From the NCBI RefSeq assembly GCF_007830265.1, contig NZ_VLKE01000001.1, positions 310,001 through 374,000 of the forward strand: a DNA stretch of 64,000 nucleotides, in the 5' to 3' direction. The notes below the pieces were generated by a model. The model saw nothing but the letters and a program-made list of their open reading frames with translations. It ran no database searches and had not been told where the DNA came from. This document shows positions 10,149-17,985 of this stretch, in pieces. The position numbers and the translations under genes are program-made. The DNA is from Micromonospora olivasterospora (GTDB lineage Bacteria; Actinomycetota; Actinomycetes; Mycobacteriales; Micromonosporaceae). The number at the start of each line of letters is the position of its first letter. Position 1 is the first letter of the stretch.

Positions 10149-10165
10149 GTTCTGCCAAGCGGAAA
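10149..10165. promoter_or_regulatory. Cluster operator site 3
   Basis: GTTCTGCCAAGCGGAAA fits the palindrome with one change in the last base. It lies 64 nt upstream of the acyl-CoA synthetase start, and in front of the decayed aldolase copy on the other side. Confidence 0.62.
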
Positions 10166-10239
10166 GAGCGTTCGCTCCCCATCGCGCAGCCCGAACGATC
10201 GGCGCATGGTCAACTCGATCACGACACCGTCGTCCACCT

Positions 10240-11071
10240 GGCGAGACAGCCGAGTGGATCTCCGCGGTGGCCTACGTCGCCAGCAACGCCCGCCTGACCA
10301 CGCTCCTGCTGCCCGGCATCGGCACGGTCCACGATTTCAAGGCCGCCGCCGACCTTGGGCATCACCTCGGTGCGCATCGCGACCCACTGCACCGAGGCCG
10401 ACATCGCGGTCCAGCACGTGGGCACGGCCCGTGATCTCGGCCTCGATGTCGCGGAACTCCTGATGATGAGCCACATGGCCGATCCAGACACGCTTGCCCG
10501 TCAGGCTCTCATCAGGGGGCGGCGGGAGCCGAGTGCGTCTACGTGACCGAGTCGGGCGATCGCCTCACGATGACCGGCGTTCACTACCGCGTCCCCGCGA
10601 CGTGCTCGCCGCCTCGACGGCGATCGGTGTGCACGCGCACCACAACCTCGGGCTCGCCGTCGCGAACTCCGTGCTCGCCGCGGAGGAGGGGGCGCACCGC
10701 GTCGATGCCTCGCTCGCCGGCCTCCGGGCCGGAGCAGGCAACTGCCCCTCGAGGCCTTCGTCGCGGTCGCCGATCTGACGGGCTGGAAGCACGGCTGCGA
10801 TCTGTTCGCGCTGATGGACGCCGCCGACGACCTCGTTCGGTCCCGGATGACCCGCCCGGTCCGGGTAGATCGTGAGACGCTCTCGCTCGGCTACGCGGTG
10901 TACTCGAGCTTCCTGCTGGACTCGGAGCGCATCGCCGCCGAGCACGTTCTGAACGCACGCGACATCCTCGTGGAGGCCGGGCTGCGCAAGATGGTCGGCG
11001 GGCAGGAGGACCTGCTGGTCGACGTGGCACTCGACCTGGCCCGCGAGGGAGCGGCCCTCGTGCCCTCGTAG
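10240..11071 (+). pseudogene. 4-hydroxy-2-oxovalerate aldolase, decayed second copy
   Basis: A 5'-truncated, multiply frameshifted relative of the intact aldolase at 1,878-2,900. Recognisable pieces in order are [64 protein letters not shown] (with the metal HxH), [16 protein letters not shown] and a C-terminus ending LLVDVALDL. At least four frame changes are needed and the N-terminal RDGMH catalytic segment is absent. The similarity is high enough to place both copies in the same subfamily, so a second lower-pathway module once existed here. No dehydrogenase or hydratase copy accompanies it. Confidence 0.88.
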
Positions 11072-11178
11072 CTCCGTGGCTCGGCGCTCACACACTTCCG
11101 ACCACACGGGCTGCTCGGACGCGTCGTCCCGGATCGAGAGGGCTGCCGGGCGGGATCGGCACGGGCTCGAGCGGCCGC

Positions 11179-12378
11179 TCAGAGTGCCGTCGGAACGAGG
11201 GCGGCAGTGAGCGCCTCGACCTGATGGCGCCCGGTCACGGCCTTGCGGCAGCGCATCAGCGTTCGCGGATCATCGAGCGCCACGGCGCCGACGACCAGAC
11301 CCCCGTCGTCGGCGTACACTGCGACGTAAGTGTCCGAGTCGACGCTGCCACGAGTCAACGCGACCGACCCCGCAGCCGGCCTTCCGACAATCTGGATGCG
11401 ACGGCCGTACTGATCGGACCAGACATAGGGAGCCTGAGGGCGCGGCGGCTCGCCGCCGGTGATGCTCGCAGCGACGATCGACGCGTGCTCGTTGGCATTG
11501 GTCCAGTGCTCGATGCGGAGCCGGGTGCCGTAAAGCGGATGCTGGCGAAGCGCCACGTCGCCGGCCGCGTAGATGCCGGTCCAGCCCGCGACCTGCAGAT
11601 CCTCGTCGCAGACCACCCCGTCGTTGACGGGCAGGCCGGACGACGTGAGCCACTCGGTGTTGGGCACGGCGCCGATGCCGACAACGACGAGGTCCGCCGG
11701 CAGCACGCGCCCGTCGGTCAGCCGTACCCCGGTGACGTGGCCGTCACCGACGAACCGTTCGAAGCCGACGCCGGTCTCGAGACGGACGCCGTTGGCGCCG
11801 TGGAGCCGGGCGAGCTCACGACCGACGTCCGCTCCCAGCACGTGCGCCAGGGGGACGGGCTGCGCCTCGACGATCGAGACGTCGACGCCGTGTCCCACCG
11901 CTGCCGAGGCGAACTCGGCCCCGATGAAACCCGCGCCGATGACCACCACCCGCGGTCGTCGTCCCAGGGCCGAGCGCAGCGCAGCAGCATCGTCCACCGA
12001 ACGGATCGTGTGCACGCCGGCGAGATCGCCGATCCCCGGCAGTGTCCTGGGACGCACCCCGGTGGCGATCACCAGACGGTCGAACGGGATCTGCGCACCG
12101 TCGGCCAGGGTGACCAAGCGGCTCGCCGCGTCGAGGGAGACAGCCGCGGAGCCCAGGCGCAGGTCGAGGTCCAGCGAGGCAAGCTCAGCCTTCTGCACGA
12201 GCGGAACCACGTCAGGTGCCCCATCGCGTTCGATCATTTCCTTGGAGAGCGGCGGCTTGTCGTACGGCACGTGCCGTTCGTCGCCCACCACCGTGATCGC
12301 GTCGCTGTAGCCGGCCATGCGCAGGGCCTGCGCGGTACGCACTCCCGCCACTGACGCGCCGACGATCAAGACTGTCAT
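11179..12378 (-). CDS. Ferredoxin reductase component of the ring-hydroxylating oxygenase (FAD/NAD(P)-dependent)
   Basis: A 399-residue FAD pyridine-nucleotide-disulfide oxidoreductase of the ferredoxin-reductase (BphA4/rhodocoxin reductase) type. FAD fingerprint VLIVGASVAG (residues 3-12) and PYDKPPLSKEM follow the start; the NAD(P)H site is VVVIGAGFIGAEFA; the flavin aspartate region is GWTGIYAAGDVA. It would pass electrons from NAD(P)H to the Rieske ferredoxin encoded 225 bp upstream and on to the dioxygenase. ATG 12378 fits the family N-terminus. It has its own operator 41 nt upstream, so it may be expressed apart from the long operon. Confidence 0.9.
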   Translation of the reverse strand: MTVLIVGASVAGVRTAQALRMAGYSDAITVVGDERHVPYDKPPLSKEMIERDGAPDVVPLVQKAELASLDLDLRLGSAAVSLDAASRLVTLADGAQIPFDRLVIATGVRPRTLPGIGDLAGVHTIRSVDDAAALRSALGRRPRVVVIGAGFIGAEFASAAVGHGVDVSIVEAQPVPLAHVLGADVGRELARLHGANGVRLETGVGFERFVGDGHVTGVRLTDGRVLPADLVVVGIGAVPNTEWLTSSGLPVNDGVVCDEDLQVAGWTGIYAAGDVALRQHPLYGTRLRIEHWTNANEHASIVAASITGGEPPRPQAPYVWSDQYGRRIQIVGRPAAGSVALTRGSVDSDTYVAVYADDGGLVVGAVALDDPRTLMRCRKAVTGRHQVEALTAALVPTAL

Positions 12379-12419
12379 GGCGTCAGTCTTCGTGCAGAGT
12401 CGACGGGCGCCAACGGCCG

Positions 12420-12436
12420 TTACCGGCAGACGGAAC
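12420..12436. promoter_or_regulatory. Cluster operator site 4
   Basis: TTACCGGCAGACGGAAC aligns with site 1 over 17 bp and keeps the conserved CGGAAC half. It is 41 nt upstream of the reductase gene in an otherwise featureless 225-bp gap. Confidence 0.55.
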
Positions 12437-12603
12437 GGCCGGCCGGGACTGATCGTCGACGACCGGCCTCTCGCCGGGGGCCGGGGCGGCAACGGCCGTC
12501 CCTCCCTGCCCGGCTCGCAGGCTACGTCGTCGTCATGGCTCCCGTCGCTCGATGCGGCGTCGGGGTCTCCAGCGGTGCGAGCACGCCTCGTCCTCGCAGG
12601 GGT

Positions 12604-12972
12604 TCACTCGACGAACACCTGGCCGTCCTCGATGACGACCGTGTAGGTCTGGAGCGCGATCGTGGCCGGGAGGCAGAGCGCCTTCCCCGTGCGAAGGTCG
12701 AAGCGGGCCATGTGCAGAGGGCACACCACCTCGTCGCCCTCCAGGTCGCTGTCCTCGCCCAGCGACCACTCCTCGTGGGTGCACGTGTCGCCGGTCGCGA
12801 AGAACTCTCCGGCCTCGGTCCTGAAGAGCGCGATCGAGTCGTCACCGGGCAGGACCATGGACGTCCCGGGTTCGAGGTCGTCGACCTTGCAGGCGAACCG
12901 GCGCGGCACCGCGCTCGTCCCGCTCCCCGTTTCCGGGCCGGAGCCCGTCGATGGCTCACCGTGCCTGACCAT
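12604..12972 (-). CDS. Rieske [2Fe-2S] ferredoxin component
   Basis: A 122-residue soluble Rieske ferredoxin that shuttles electrons from the reductase to the terminal oxygenase. The cluster ligands are visible as CTHEEWSLGE (C64, H66) and CPLHMARFD (C84, H87). The first 20 or so residues are low-complexity (GSGPETGSGTS) and may be a linker. It starts five bases after the alpha-subunit stop, so the two are cotranscribed and probably work as one electron chain. Confidence 0.93.
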   Translation of the reverse strand: MVRHGEPSTGSGPETGSGTSAVPRRFACKVDDLEPGTSMVLPGDDSIALFRTEAGEFFATGDTCTHEEWSLGEDSDLEGDEVVCPLHMARFDLRTGKALCLPATIALQTYTVVIEDGQVFVE

Positions 12973-12977
12973 CGTGC

Positions 12978-14288
12978 TCAGGCCTCGGTGACGGCCGGTG
13001 TCTTCCGGCGACCGGCGTACGTCTCGTTGAGCGGCTCGTGGATCTCCTCGGGCTGCTTCTCACCGGTCATCAGCTCGTTCCACCGGCGCCACCAGGCTCG
13101 CATCTGGAGCTCGTCCGAGCTGAACGGAATCGGCTTGTGCATGCCGCGCGAGATGTCCGACCATGGGAGCTCCTTTACGCCGGCGAAGCTGCGCTGGCAG
13201 CTTTCGAGCGCCTCCACGTCGTCCGGCGTCGCAAGTCCTCCCGGTCCCCAGAACGTCAGGAAGTTGTCGAGACGCTGTTTGCGCAGCTCGTCACCTTCCT
13301 CCGGGGGTGCCAGCTCCCACGACGTGACCTCCATGTAGTCGGGAGCGATCGGGTCGATCTTGCGGATGAGCACTCCCATCACGAGGTCGATAACGACGAG
13401 ATTGGGGAAGATCACGAGGTTGCGAGCGTTCGCCATCCGGTCGACCCAGGCGTCCCCGAGCTCGGCACGGAACTTCTCGAACCTCTGGTCGCGCTCGGCC
13501 TGCCCCTCTGCCGACAGCGGCCGGCCGAACAGCGAGGCGGTGCTGGCGCCTCCGGCTGCCACCGAGTGCCCGTTGCCGAGATCGATGCCTCGGGAGTCCA
13601 TCAGACCGGAGGCGTCGAACCCACCGCGAGCGGCGACGACCATCTCGAAGTAGCGCTGGTGCGTCGTAACGGCGTGGTAGGCGTCGTAGCTGTTCTCGAC
13701 GAGCAACTTCCAGTTCGCACGCACCGAGTACTCGTGCGTGCCATCGAGCACCTGCATGCCCTCAGCAGACTGGTCGCACACCAGGTCCAGGTACTCCGCG
13801 GCGCCGCCCAGGTAGGTGCGGAGATCGACGATGTCGGGATCGAAGCTGACGAACACGAAGCCTCGGTAGGAATCGATCCTGGCCGGTGCCACGAGCGAGG
13901 GCCGCTCGAAGTCGGGGCCGTAGCCGTCGTCGCCCGGGATCGAGACCGTCTTGCCGGCCGTCGAGAAGCTCCACCCGTGGTAGAAGCACGTCAGGAAGCG
14001 GGCGTTGCCCGCCGGCTCACGGCAGATGGTCGCCCCACGGTGCGGGCACGAATTGAGCCACACCTGGATCTGGCCCTTGGCGTCCCGCGTGAAGATGAGC
14101 GGGCGACCGCCCACCGAGCGTGTCTTGAAGTCGTTCGGCTTCTTCAGTTCGGTCTCGTGTCCGACGTAGAGCCAACTGTGGTCGAAGATCTCCGAGCGCT
14201 CCTTGGCGAAGATTTCCGGATCGATCATGGTCTTGCGATGAACCCGGAAGCGAGGCATCTGGCGGTCGTCGATGACGTACTCAGACAT
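12978..14288 (-). CDS. Aromatic ring-hydroxylating dioxygenase, alpha (catalytic) subunit
   Basis: Terminal oxygenase that adds two hydroxyls to an aromatic ring using O2. The 436-residue chain has the Rieske ligands C81/H83 (CPHRGATIC) and C101/H104 (CFYHGW). The mononuclear iron site is in ENSYDAYHAVTTH: D202 bridges the two centres in known enzymes, and H205 and H210 bind iron. It belongs with the beta subunit (15,118-15,639), ferredoxin and reductase nearby. Presence of CoA ligases and a CoA-transferase in the same cluster leaves open whether the ring is attacked as a free acid or a CoA ester. Confidence 0.93.
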   Translation of the reverse strand: MSEYVIDDRQMPRFRVHRKTMIDPEIFAKERSEIFDHSWLYVGHETELKKPNDFKTRSVGGRPLIFTRDAKGQIQVWLNSCPHRGATICREPAGNARFLTCFYHGWSFSTAGKTVSIPGDDGYGPDFERPSLVAPARIDSYRGFVFVSFDPDIVDLRTYLGGAAEYLDLVCDQSAEGMQVLDGTHEYSVRANWKLLVENSYDAYHAVTTHQRYFEMVVAARGGFDASGLMDSRGIDLGNGHSVAAGGASTASLFGRPLSAEGQAERDQRFEKFRAELGDAWVDRMANARNLVIFPNLVVIDLVMGVLIRKIDPIAPDYMEVTSWELAPPEEGDELRKQRLDNFLTFWGPGGLATPDDVEALESCQRSFAGVKELPWSDISRGMHKPIPFSSDELQMRAWWRRWNELMTGEKQPEEIHEPLNETYAGRRKTPAVTEA

Positions 14289-14345
14289 TGCTGTGCACCC
14301 CAGTTTCCTTCGTTGCTCCGTCAGTTGAATCCTGGACGCCGTCCA

Positions 14346-15089
14346 TCACCCGCTCTGCCGCCGTTCCCAGGCCTCGGCCAACGGCGTGGGTCGAGGCACG
14401 ACGCGCAGGTTGAGCCACTCGATGACCCGCTGCCACGAGTCGAACGACGCCGCCCGACCGCGGTAGTCGACGTGCTCGCGGTAGAAGGCGCCCGACAACG
14501 CGGGGTAGCGGACCACCTCGGTGTAGGCGGGCGAGCGCTCGTAGACCTGCGTGCCGAGGATCGAGAGCGTCCGCGGGCTGATGTGAGAGTCCTCTCCGCC
14601 GAACATCCCAAGCCACGGCGAGCGCAGGACGGGCATCTGGTCGGCGAGCGCCGGCGCCGTCTCCGCGAGCGGCTCCTCGATGCCGGACGGCGAGACGCTC
14701 ACGACCGCGCCCAGCGTGTGGCGCTCGGCCGCGAGCATGGCGGCCCGGCCACCCAGCTCGTACCCGACCACGCCGATCTGCTCCGGTTCCCAGCCACGCT
14801 GGCCGTGACATGCAATGAGGGCCTCGACGTCGCGGACGAGCTCCTCGTCGGACGGCGGGGACGTGCGGTCGCCACGCGGCGCGGCGAGATCCACGCAGAG
14901 CGACTCGTACCCGTGCTCGGCGAGGCTGTTCATCAGATCGACGGCATCGGTGTCGATGCCGCGGCTGTCGGTAAGCAGCAGGGCCGCTCCCCTCGGAACG
15001 CCACCGAGGGACACCGCAGCGACGGTCAGGTCGCCATCGACGACGGGCACCGACACGACGGTGGGCTCGATGCGGATGGTGCCGCTCAT
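14346..15089 (-). CDS. Dienelactone-hydrolase-like alpha/beta hydrolase lacking the catalytic cysteine
   Basis: A 247-residue alpha/beta-hydrolase-fold protein of the dienelactone hydrolase family, with GIDTDAVDLMNSLAEHGY early and the nucleophile elbow VGYELGGRA. In active family members the elbow is G-x-C-x-G; here residue 111 is Glu. The region where the catalytic His is expected (YPALSGAF versus YPxxxHGF) also lacks it. As written it should not hydrolyse dienelactones by the usual mechanism, though GGEDSH keeps an acidic residue. It lies between the dioxygenase alpha and beta genes, so a binding, assembly or altered catalytic role is possible. Function unproven. Confidence 0.75.
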   Translation of the reverse strand: MSGTIRIEPTVVSVPVVDGDLTVAAVSLGGVPRGAALLLTDSRGIDTDAVDLMNSLAEHGYESLCVDLAAPRGDRTSPPSDEELVRDVEALIACHGQRGWEPEQIGVVGYELGGRAAMLAAERHTLGAVVSVSPSGIEEPLAETAPALADQMPVLRSPWLGMFGGEDSHISPRTLSILGTQVYERSPAYTEVVRYPALSGAFYREHVDYRGRAASFDSWQRVIEWLNLRVVPRPTPLAEAWERRQSG

Positions 15090-15117
15090 CGCCCGCCCCC
15101 CGCAGCCTGGAGACCGC

Positions 15118-15639
15118 TCACAGGATGATGCTCACTTTCGCCTGCGGCCGCAGCGCATCGAGGTCGAGCACCGACTTGCGCTCGACGAACCGGAACCCCT
15201 CGGACGTGACCCGCAGCACGTGTCTGTAGGTGCCGACGTAGGTGTCCAGGATCCCCGAGCGCACGCGGAACACGGCGAAGTTGGCCTTGACGCGGACGTG
15301 ATCCGCGTTCTCCGGACGGGCCTGGACGTTTGTGATCATCCGGCGGGTCCGTGAATGCGGGTACTCCGCGTGCGCGGACCGGGTCAGCAGCGAGTTCACC
15401 CGGTGTTCGAGCAGAAAGCGGTCGTCCTGGATGAGGAAGAGGTCACGCCCGGGATCTCCGTTGGGCAGATCCGTGGACGGCATCAGGTACGTGCCCTCCG
15501 GGACGAACAGCTCGAGCCACTCGTGCAGACGCCAGTCGTCGAGGAGGTTCGCCTCGTCGAACAGGAACGCCTCGACGTTGCGCGTCAACGTCGTGTTGGC
15601 GGCGGCCAGCTGCGGCGACCATGTCTGGACTTGCTCCAA
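15118..15639 (-). CDS. Aromatic ring-hydroxylating dioxygenase, beta subunit
   Basis: Small (173-residue) structural subunit of the alpha3beta3 dioxygenase, with the SnoaL/NTF2-like fold: NVEAFLFDEANLLDDWRLHEW, then SLLTRSAHAEYPHSRTRRMITN and the C-terminal FRVRSGILDTYVGTYRHVLR. The frame is open upstream into a CoA-transferase, but TTG 15639 is the likely start. GGAGG (15,647-15,651) lies 7 nt before it, the resulting length is normal for the family, and a copy of the cluster operator lies 65 nt upstream. It has no catalytic metal; it holds the alpha subunits together. Confidence 0.85.
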   Translation of the reverse strand: MEQVQTWSPQLAAANTTLTRNVEAFLFDEANLLDDWRLHEWLELFVPEGTYLMPSTDLPNGDPGRDLFLIQDDRFLLEHRVNSLLTRSAHAEYPHSRTRRMITNVQARPENADHVRVKANFAVFRVRSGILDTYVGTYRHVLRVTSEGFRFVERKSVLDLDALRPQAKVSIIL

Positions 15640-16803
15640 GGTGTGCCCTCCCAAAGTAAGTCGGCCGCCAGCGTCGATCGCGCGGCTGCGTTCATCCAGC
15701 GAATGTTCCGGGCGGCGGAACCGACGTCGTCCGCCCCAGCGGCCCCGCGCAGCGAGCAGGTCCATCAGGGCCGAGTCCGCCGTGACGCAGGAAGCGGAAC
15801 GCGAGAAGCGCGGCGCAGGCGCTCCGGCGGGCCCACTCGGGGTCTCCACCACGCTGCGGCGTGCTGCCAGCTGCGGATGCTCGACGGCCTCGACGAACGA
15901 CAGGACGGGCGTCACGCACGCGTCGCTGCCTACGAACACTTCCGCCCACTCGTCCCGCGTGCGCTGCTTGAACCGCTCGGCGAAGACCGTGCTGAGCTCG
16001 CACCAACCCGACGTGTCGTTCTGCTCGGGGAGGTCGCCGTCGGTCAACGACAAGCCCTCAAGCAGGAGCGCGTAGAACTGGGGCTCGATCGCGCCGACGG
16101 CGACGAACCGACCGTCGGCGCACTCGTAAGTCCGGTAGAACGGCGCCCCACCGTCGAGCAGGTTGCTCTCCCGCTCGTCGCCCCACGTCCCCTCGGCACG
16201 GAGCTCGAGGATCTGCTGGCCCAACGAGGCCACACCGTCCACCATAGCGGCGTCGACGACCTGACCACGCCCGGAGACGGTCCTCTCCCAGAGCGCCGCC
16301 AGGATGCCGAGCAGCAGGTACATGGAGCCGCCGGCGTAGTCGCCCACGAGGTTGAGCGGGGGCACAGGGCGATCAGCGGGACCGATGGCATGCAGGATCC
16401 CCGTCACGGACACGTAGTTGATGTCGTGCCCAGCCGTGCTGGCCAGGGGTCCGTCCTGCCCCCATCCCGTGACCCGGCCGTAGACGAGTCCCGGGTGCGC
16501 GGCCAGGCACGTGTCTGGGCCGAGCCCCAGCCGCTCCGTGGTGCCGGGTCGGAAGCCCTCGATCACCACGTCGGCGGCACCGATCAGCCCGAGAACCTCG
16601 TCCCGGTCGGCTGGGTCCTTCAGGTTCGCCACGACCGTCGTGCGACCTCGCAGCACGTGTGTCGCGAGAGCAGCCGCGTCGGCGTGCGAGCGGACGATGC
16701 GCACGACGTCGGCGCCGAGGTCGGCGAGAACCATTCCGGCGTGGGGGGTGGGCCCGATGCCGCCGAGCTCGACGACGCGGAGTCCGGCCAACGGACCTGT
16801 CAC
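15118..16803 (-). CDS. Class III (CaiB/BaiF) CoA-transferase; open frame continues into the dioxygenase beta subunit
   Basis: Moves CoA between carboxylic acids. Residues 1 to about 330 are a CaiB/BaiF protein: start MTGPLAGLRVVELGGIGPTPHAG, ADVVRIVR, and the catalytic aspartate D155 in NLVGDYAGGSMYLL. It begins 18 bp after the upstream dehydrogenase gene. The frame has no stop until 15,118 and so reads through the beta-subunit gene (561 residues in all). The join around residues 340-385 resembles neither family, and an operator and ribosome site lie inside it. I therefore think the transferase normally ends near 15,690 and that its C-terminus has been altered by deletion or frameshift. Confidence 0.75.
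   Translation of the reverse strand: MTGPLAGLRVVELGGIGPTPHAGMVLADLGADVVRIVRSHADAAALATHVLRGRTTVVANLKDPADRDEVLGLIGAADVVIEGFRPGTTERLGLGPDTCLAAHPGLVYGRVTGWGQDGPLASTAGHDINYVSVTGILHAIGPADRPVPPLNLVGDYAGGSMYLLLGILAALWERTVSGRGQVVDAAMVDGVASLGQQILELRAEGTWGDERESNLLDGGAPFYRTYECADGRFVAVGAIEPQFYALLLEGLSLTDGDLPEQNDTSGWCELSTVFAERFKQRTRDEWAEVFVGSDACVTPVLSFVEAVEHPQLAARRSVVETPSGPAGAPAPRFSRSASCVTADSALMDLLAARGRWGGRRRFRRPEHSLDERSRAIDAGGRLTLGGHTLEQVQTWSPQLAAANTTLTRNVEAFLFDEANLLDDWRLHEWLELFVPEGTYLMPSTDLPNGDPGRDLFLIQDDRFLLEHRVNSLLTRSAHAEYPHSRTRRMITNVQARPENADHVRVKANFAVFRVRSGILDTYVGTYRHVLRVTSEGFRFVERKSVLDLDALRPQAKVSIIL
15705..15721. promoter_or_regulatory. Cluster operator site 5 (perfect palindrome)
   Basis: GTTCCGGGCGGCGGAAC has both half-sites perfect (GTTCCG and CGGAAC). 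It lies inside the CoA-transferase/beta-subunit join, 65 nt upstream of the beta-subunit TTG, marking an internal promoter. Confidence 0.65.
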
Positions 16804-16821
16804 AGGGATCTCCTTCGTGAT

Positions 16822-17985
16822 CTACCGGTCTGGGCGATCGACGAGATCACGGGCGATGATGTGCTTCATGATCTCGTTGGCTCCGCCGAAGATGCGTTGC
16901 ACACGGGCGTCCTGGAAGGCGCGTGCAACCGGGTACTCGGTCATGTAGCCGTATCCCCCGTGGAGCTGGAGGCAGGCGTCGACGATCTGGTTCTGGACGT
17001 CGGTCGCCCACCACTTGGCCTTCGCGGCGTCTACGGCGGTGAGCTCCCCGGCGTTCAAGGCATGGATCGACGCGTCGACGTACGCCTGGGTGACGTCCAG
17101 ACGGGTCGCGAGCTCAGCCAGCACGAACTGGGTGTTCTGGAAGTCGGCCAGCCGTCGTCCGAAGGCTCGCCGCGTCCGCGTGTACTCGAGGGTCTCGCGG
17201 AGAACCACCCGCGTCGACGCCACGGCATGGGCGGCGATCGAGAGGCGTTCACGAGGCAGGTGGGTTGCGAGCTGGTGCATTCCTGCGCCCAACTCGCCGA
17301 GAAGATTCTCGTGCGGCACCACGACGTCGTCGAAGAAGAGCTCGGCGGTGTCCTGGGCGTGCAGGCCGATCTTCTCGAGCTTGCGTCCCCGGGAGAAGCC
17401 GGGCATGTCCTCCTCGACGACGAGGAGGCTGAAGGCGTCACGTCCGCCTCCTGGGTCCGTCCGCACCACGACGATCACGACGTCGGACTGGATGCCGTTG
17501 GTGATGAAGGTCTTGGCGCCGTTGACCACCCAGCCGTCACCGGTCGGTCGCGCCGAGGTGGTGATGCCCTGCAGATCCGATCCCGTGCCGGGCTCGGTCA
17601 TGGCGATCGCGCCGATCAGCTCTCCGCTGCACATGCCGGGCAGCCAGCGCGCCTTCTGCTCGTCGGATCCGAGCGCCGCGACGTAGGGGATCGCGATGTC
17701 GTCCTGCAGCGAGAAGCCCGAGGACAGCGAGGTGGCGTGCACCTCCGCGAGCTCCTCCAGCAGCACGTTCCGGAAGCGGTAGTCGGACAGTTGGTCGGCC
17801 CCGCCGAAGTCCGACGGTCCGGACAGCCCGAGGATGCCCTGCGTGCCGGCGGCGACCCAAACTCCGCGGTCGATGAGCCGCGCTTCCTCCCACCGGTCCA
17901 GGTGCGGCAAGACCTCTCGGATGACGAACTCGCGGGCGGTGTCACGGAAGGCCTCGTGGTCGGCCTCATACAGGCCGCGGTTCAT
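16822..17985 (-). CDS. Acyl-CoA dehydrogenase
   Basis: A 387-residue acyl-CoA dehydrogenase. It shows GAIAMTEPGTGSDLQGITT (flavin loop), VNGAKTFITNGI, and a C-terminal YGYMTEYPVARAFQDARVQRIFGGANEIMKHIIARDL. The G-G in IFGGANEI, in place of YEG, is the pattern of the isovaleryl/long-chain branch, where the catalytic Glu lies in an internal helix. It overlaps the phosphotransferase gene by ATGA, so the two are translationally coupled, which recalls ACAD10/ACAD11 and the LvaA/LvaC levulinate enzymes that process 4-hydroxyacyl-CoAs by phosphorylation and elimination. Confidence 0.9.
   Translation of the reverse strand: MNRGLYEADHEAFRDTAREFVIREVLPHLDRWEEARLIDRGVWVAAGTQGILGLSGPSDFGGADQLSDYRFRNVLLEELAEVHATSLSSGFSLQDDIAIPYVAALGSDEQKARWLPGMCSGELIGAIAMTEPGTGSDLQGITTSARPTGDGWVVNGAKTFITNGIQSDVVIVVVRTDPGGGRDAFSLLVVEEDMPGFSRGRKLEKIGLHAQDTAELFFDDVVVPHENLLGELGAGMHQLATHLPRERLSIAAHAVASTRVVLRETLEYTRTRRAFGRRLADFQNTQFVLAELATRLDVTQAYVDASIHALNAGELTAVDAAKAKWWATDVQNQIVDACLQLHGGYGYMTEYPVARAFQDARVQRIFGGANEIMKHIIARDLVDRPDR

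Noticed and set aside
15118..16803. True CoA-transferase/dioxygenase beta-subunit fusion enzyme
   Set aside because: An operator, a ribosome site and a family-length start for the beta subunit lie inside the join, and the linker matches neither family. Read-through of a lost stop is the simpler view.
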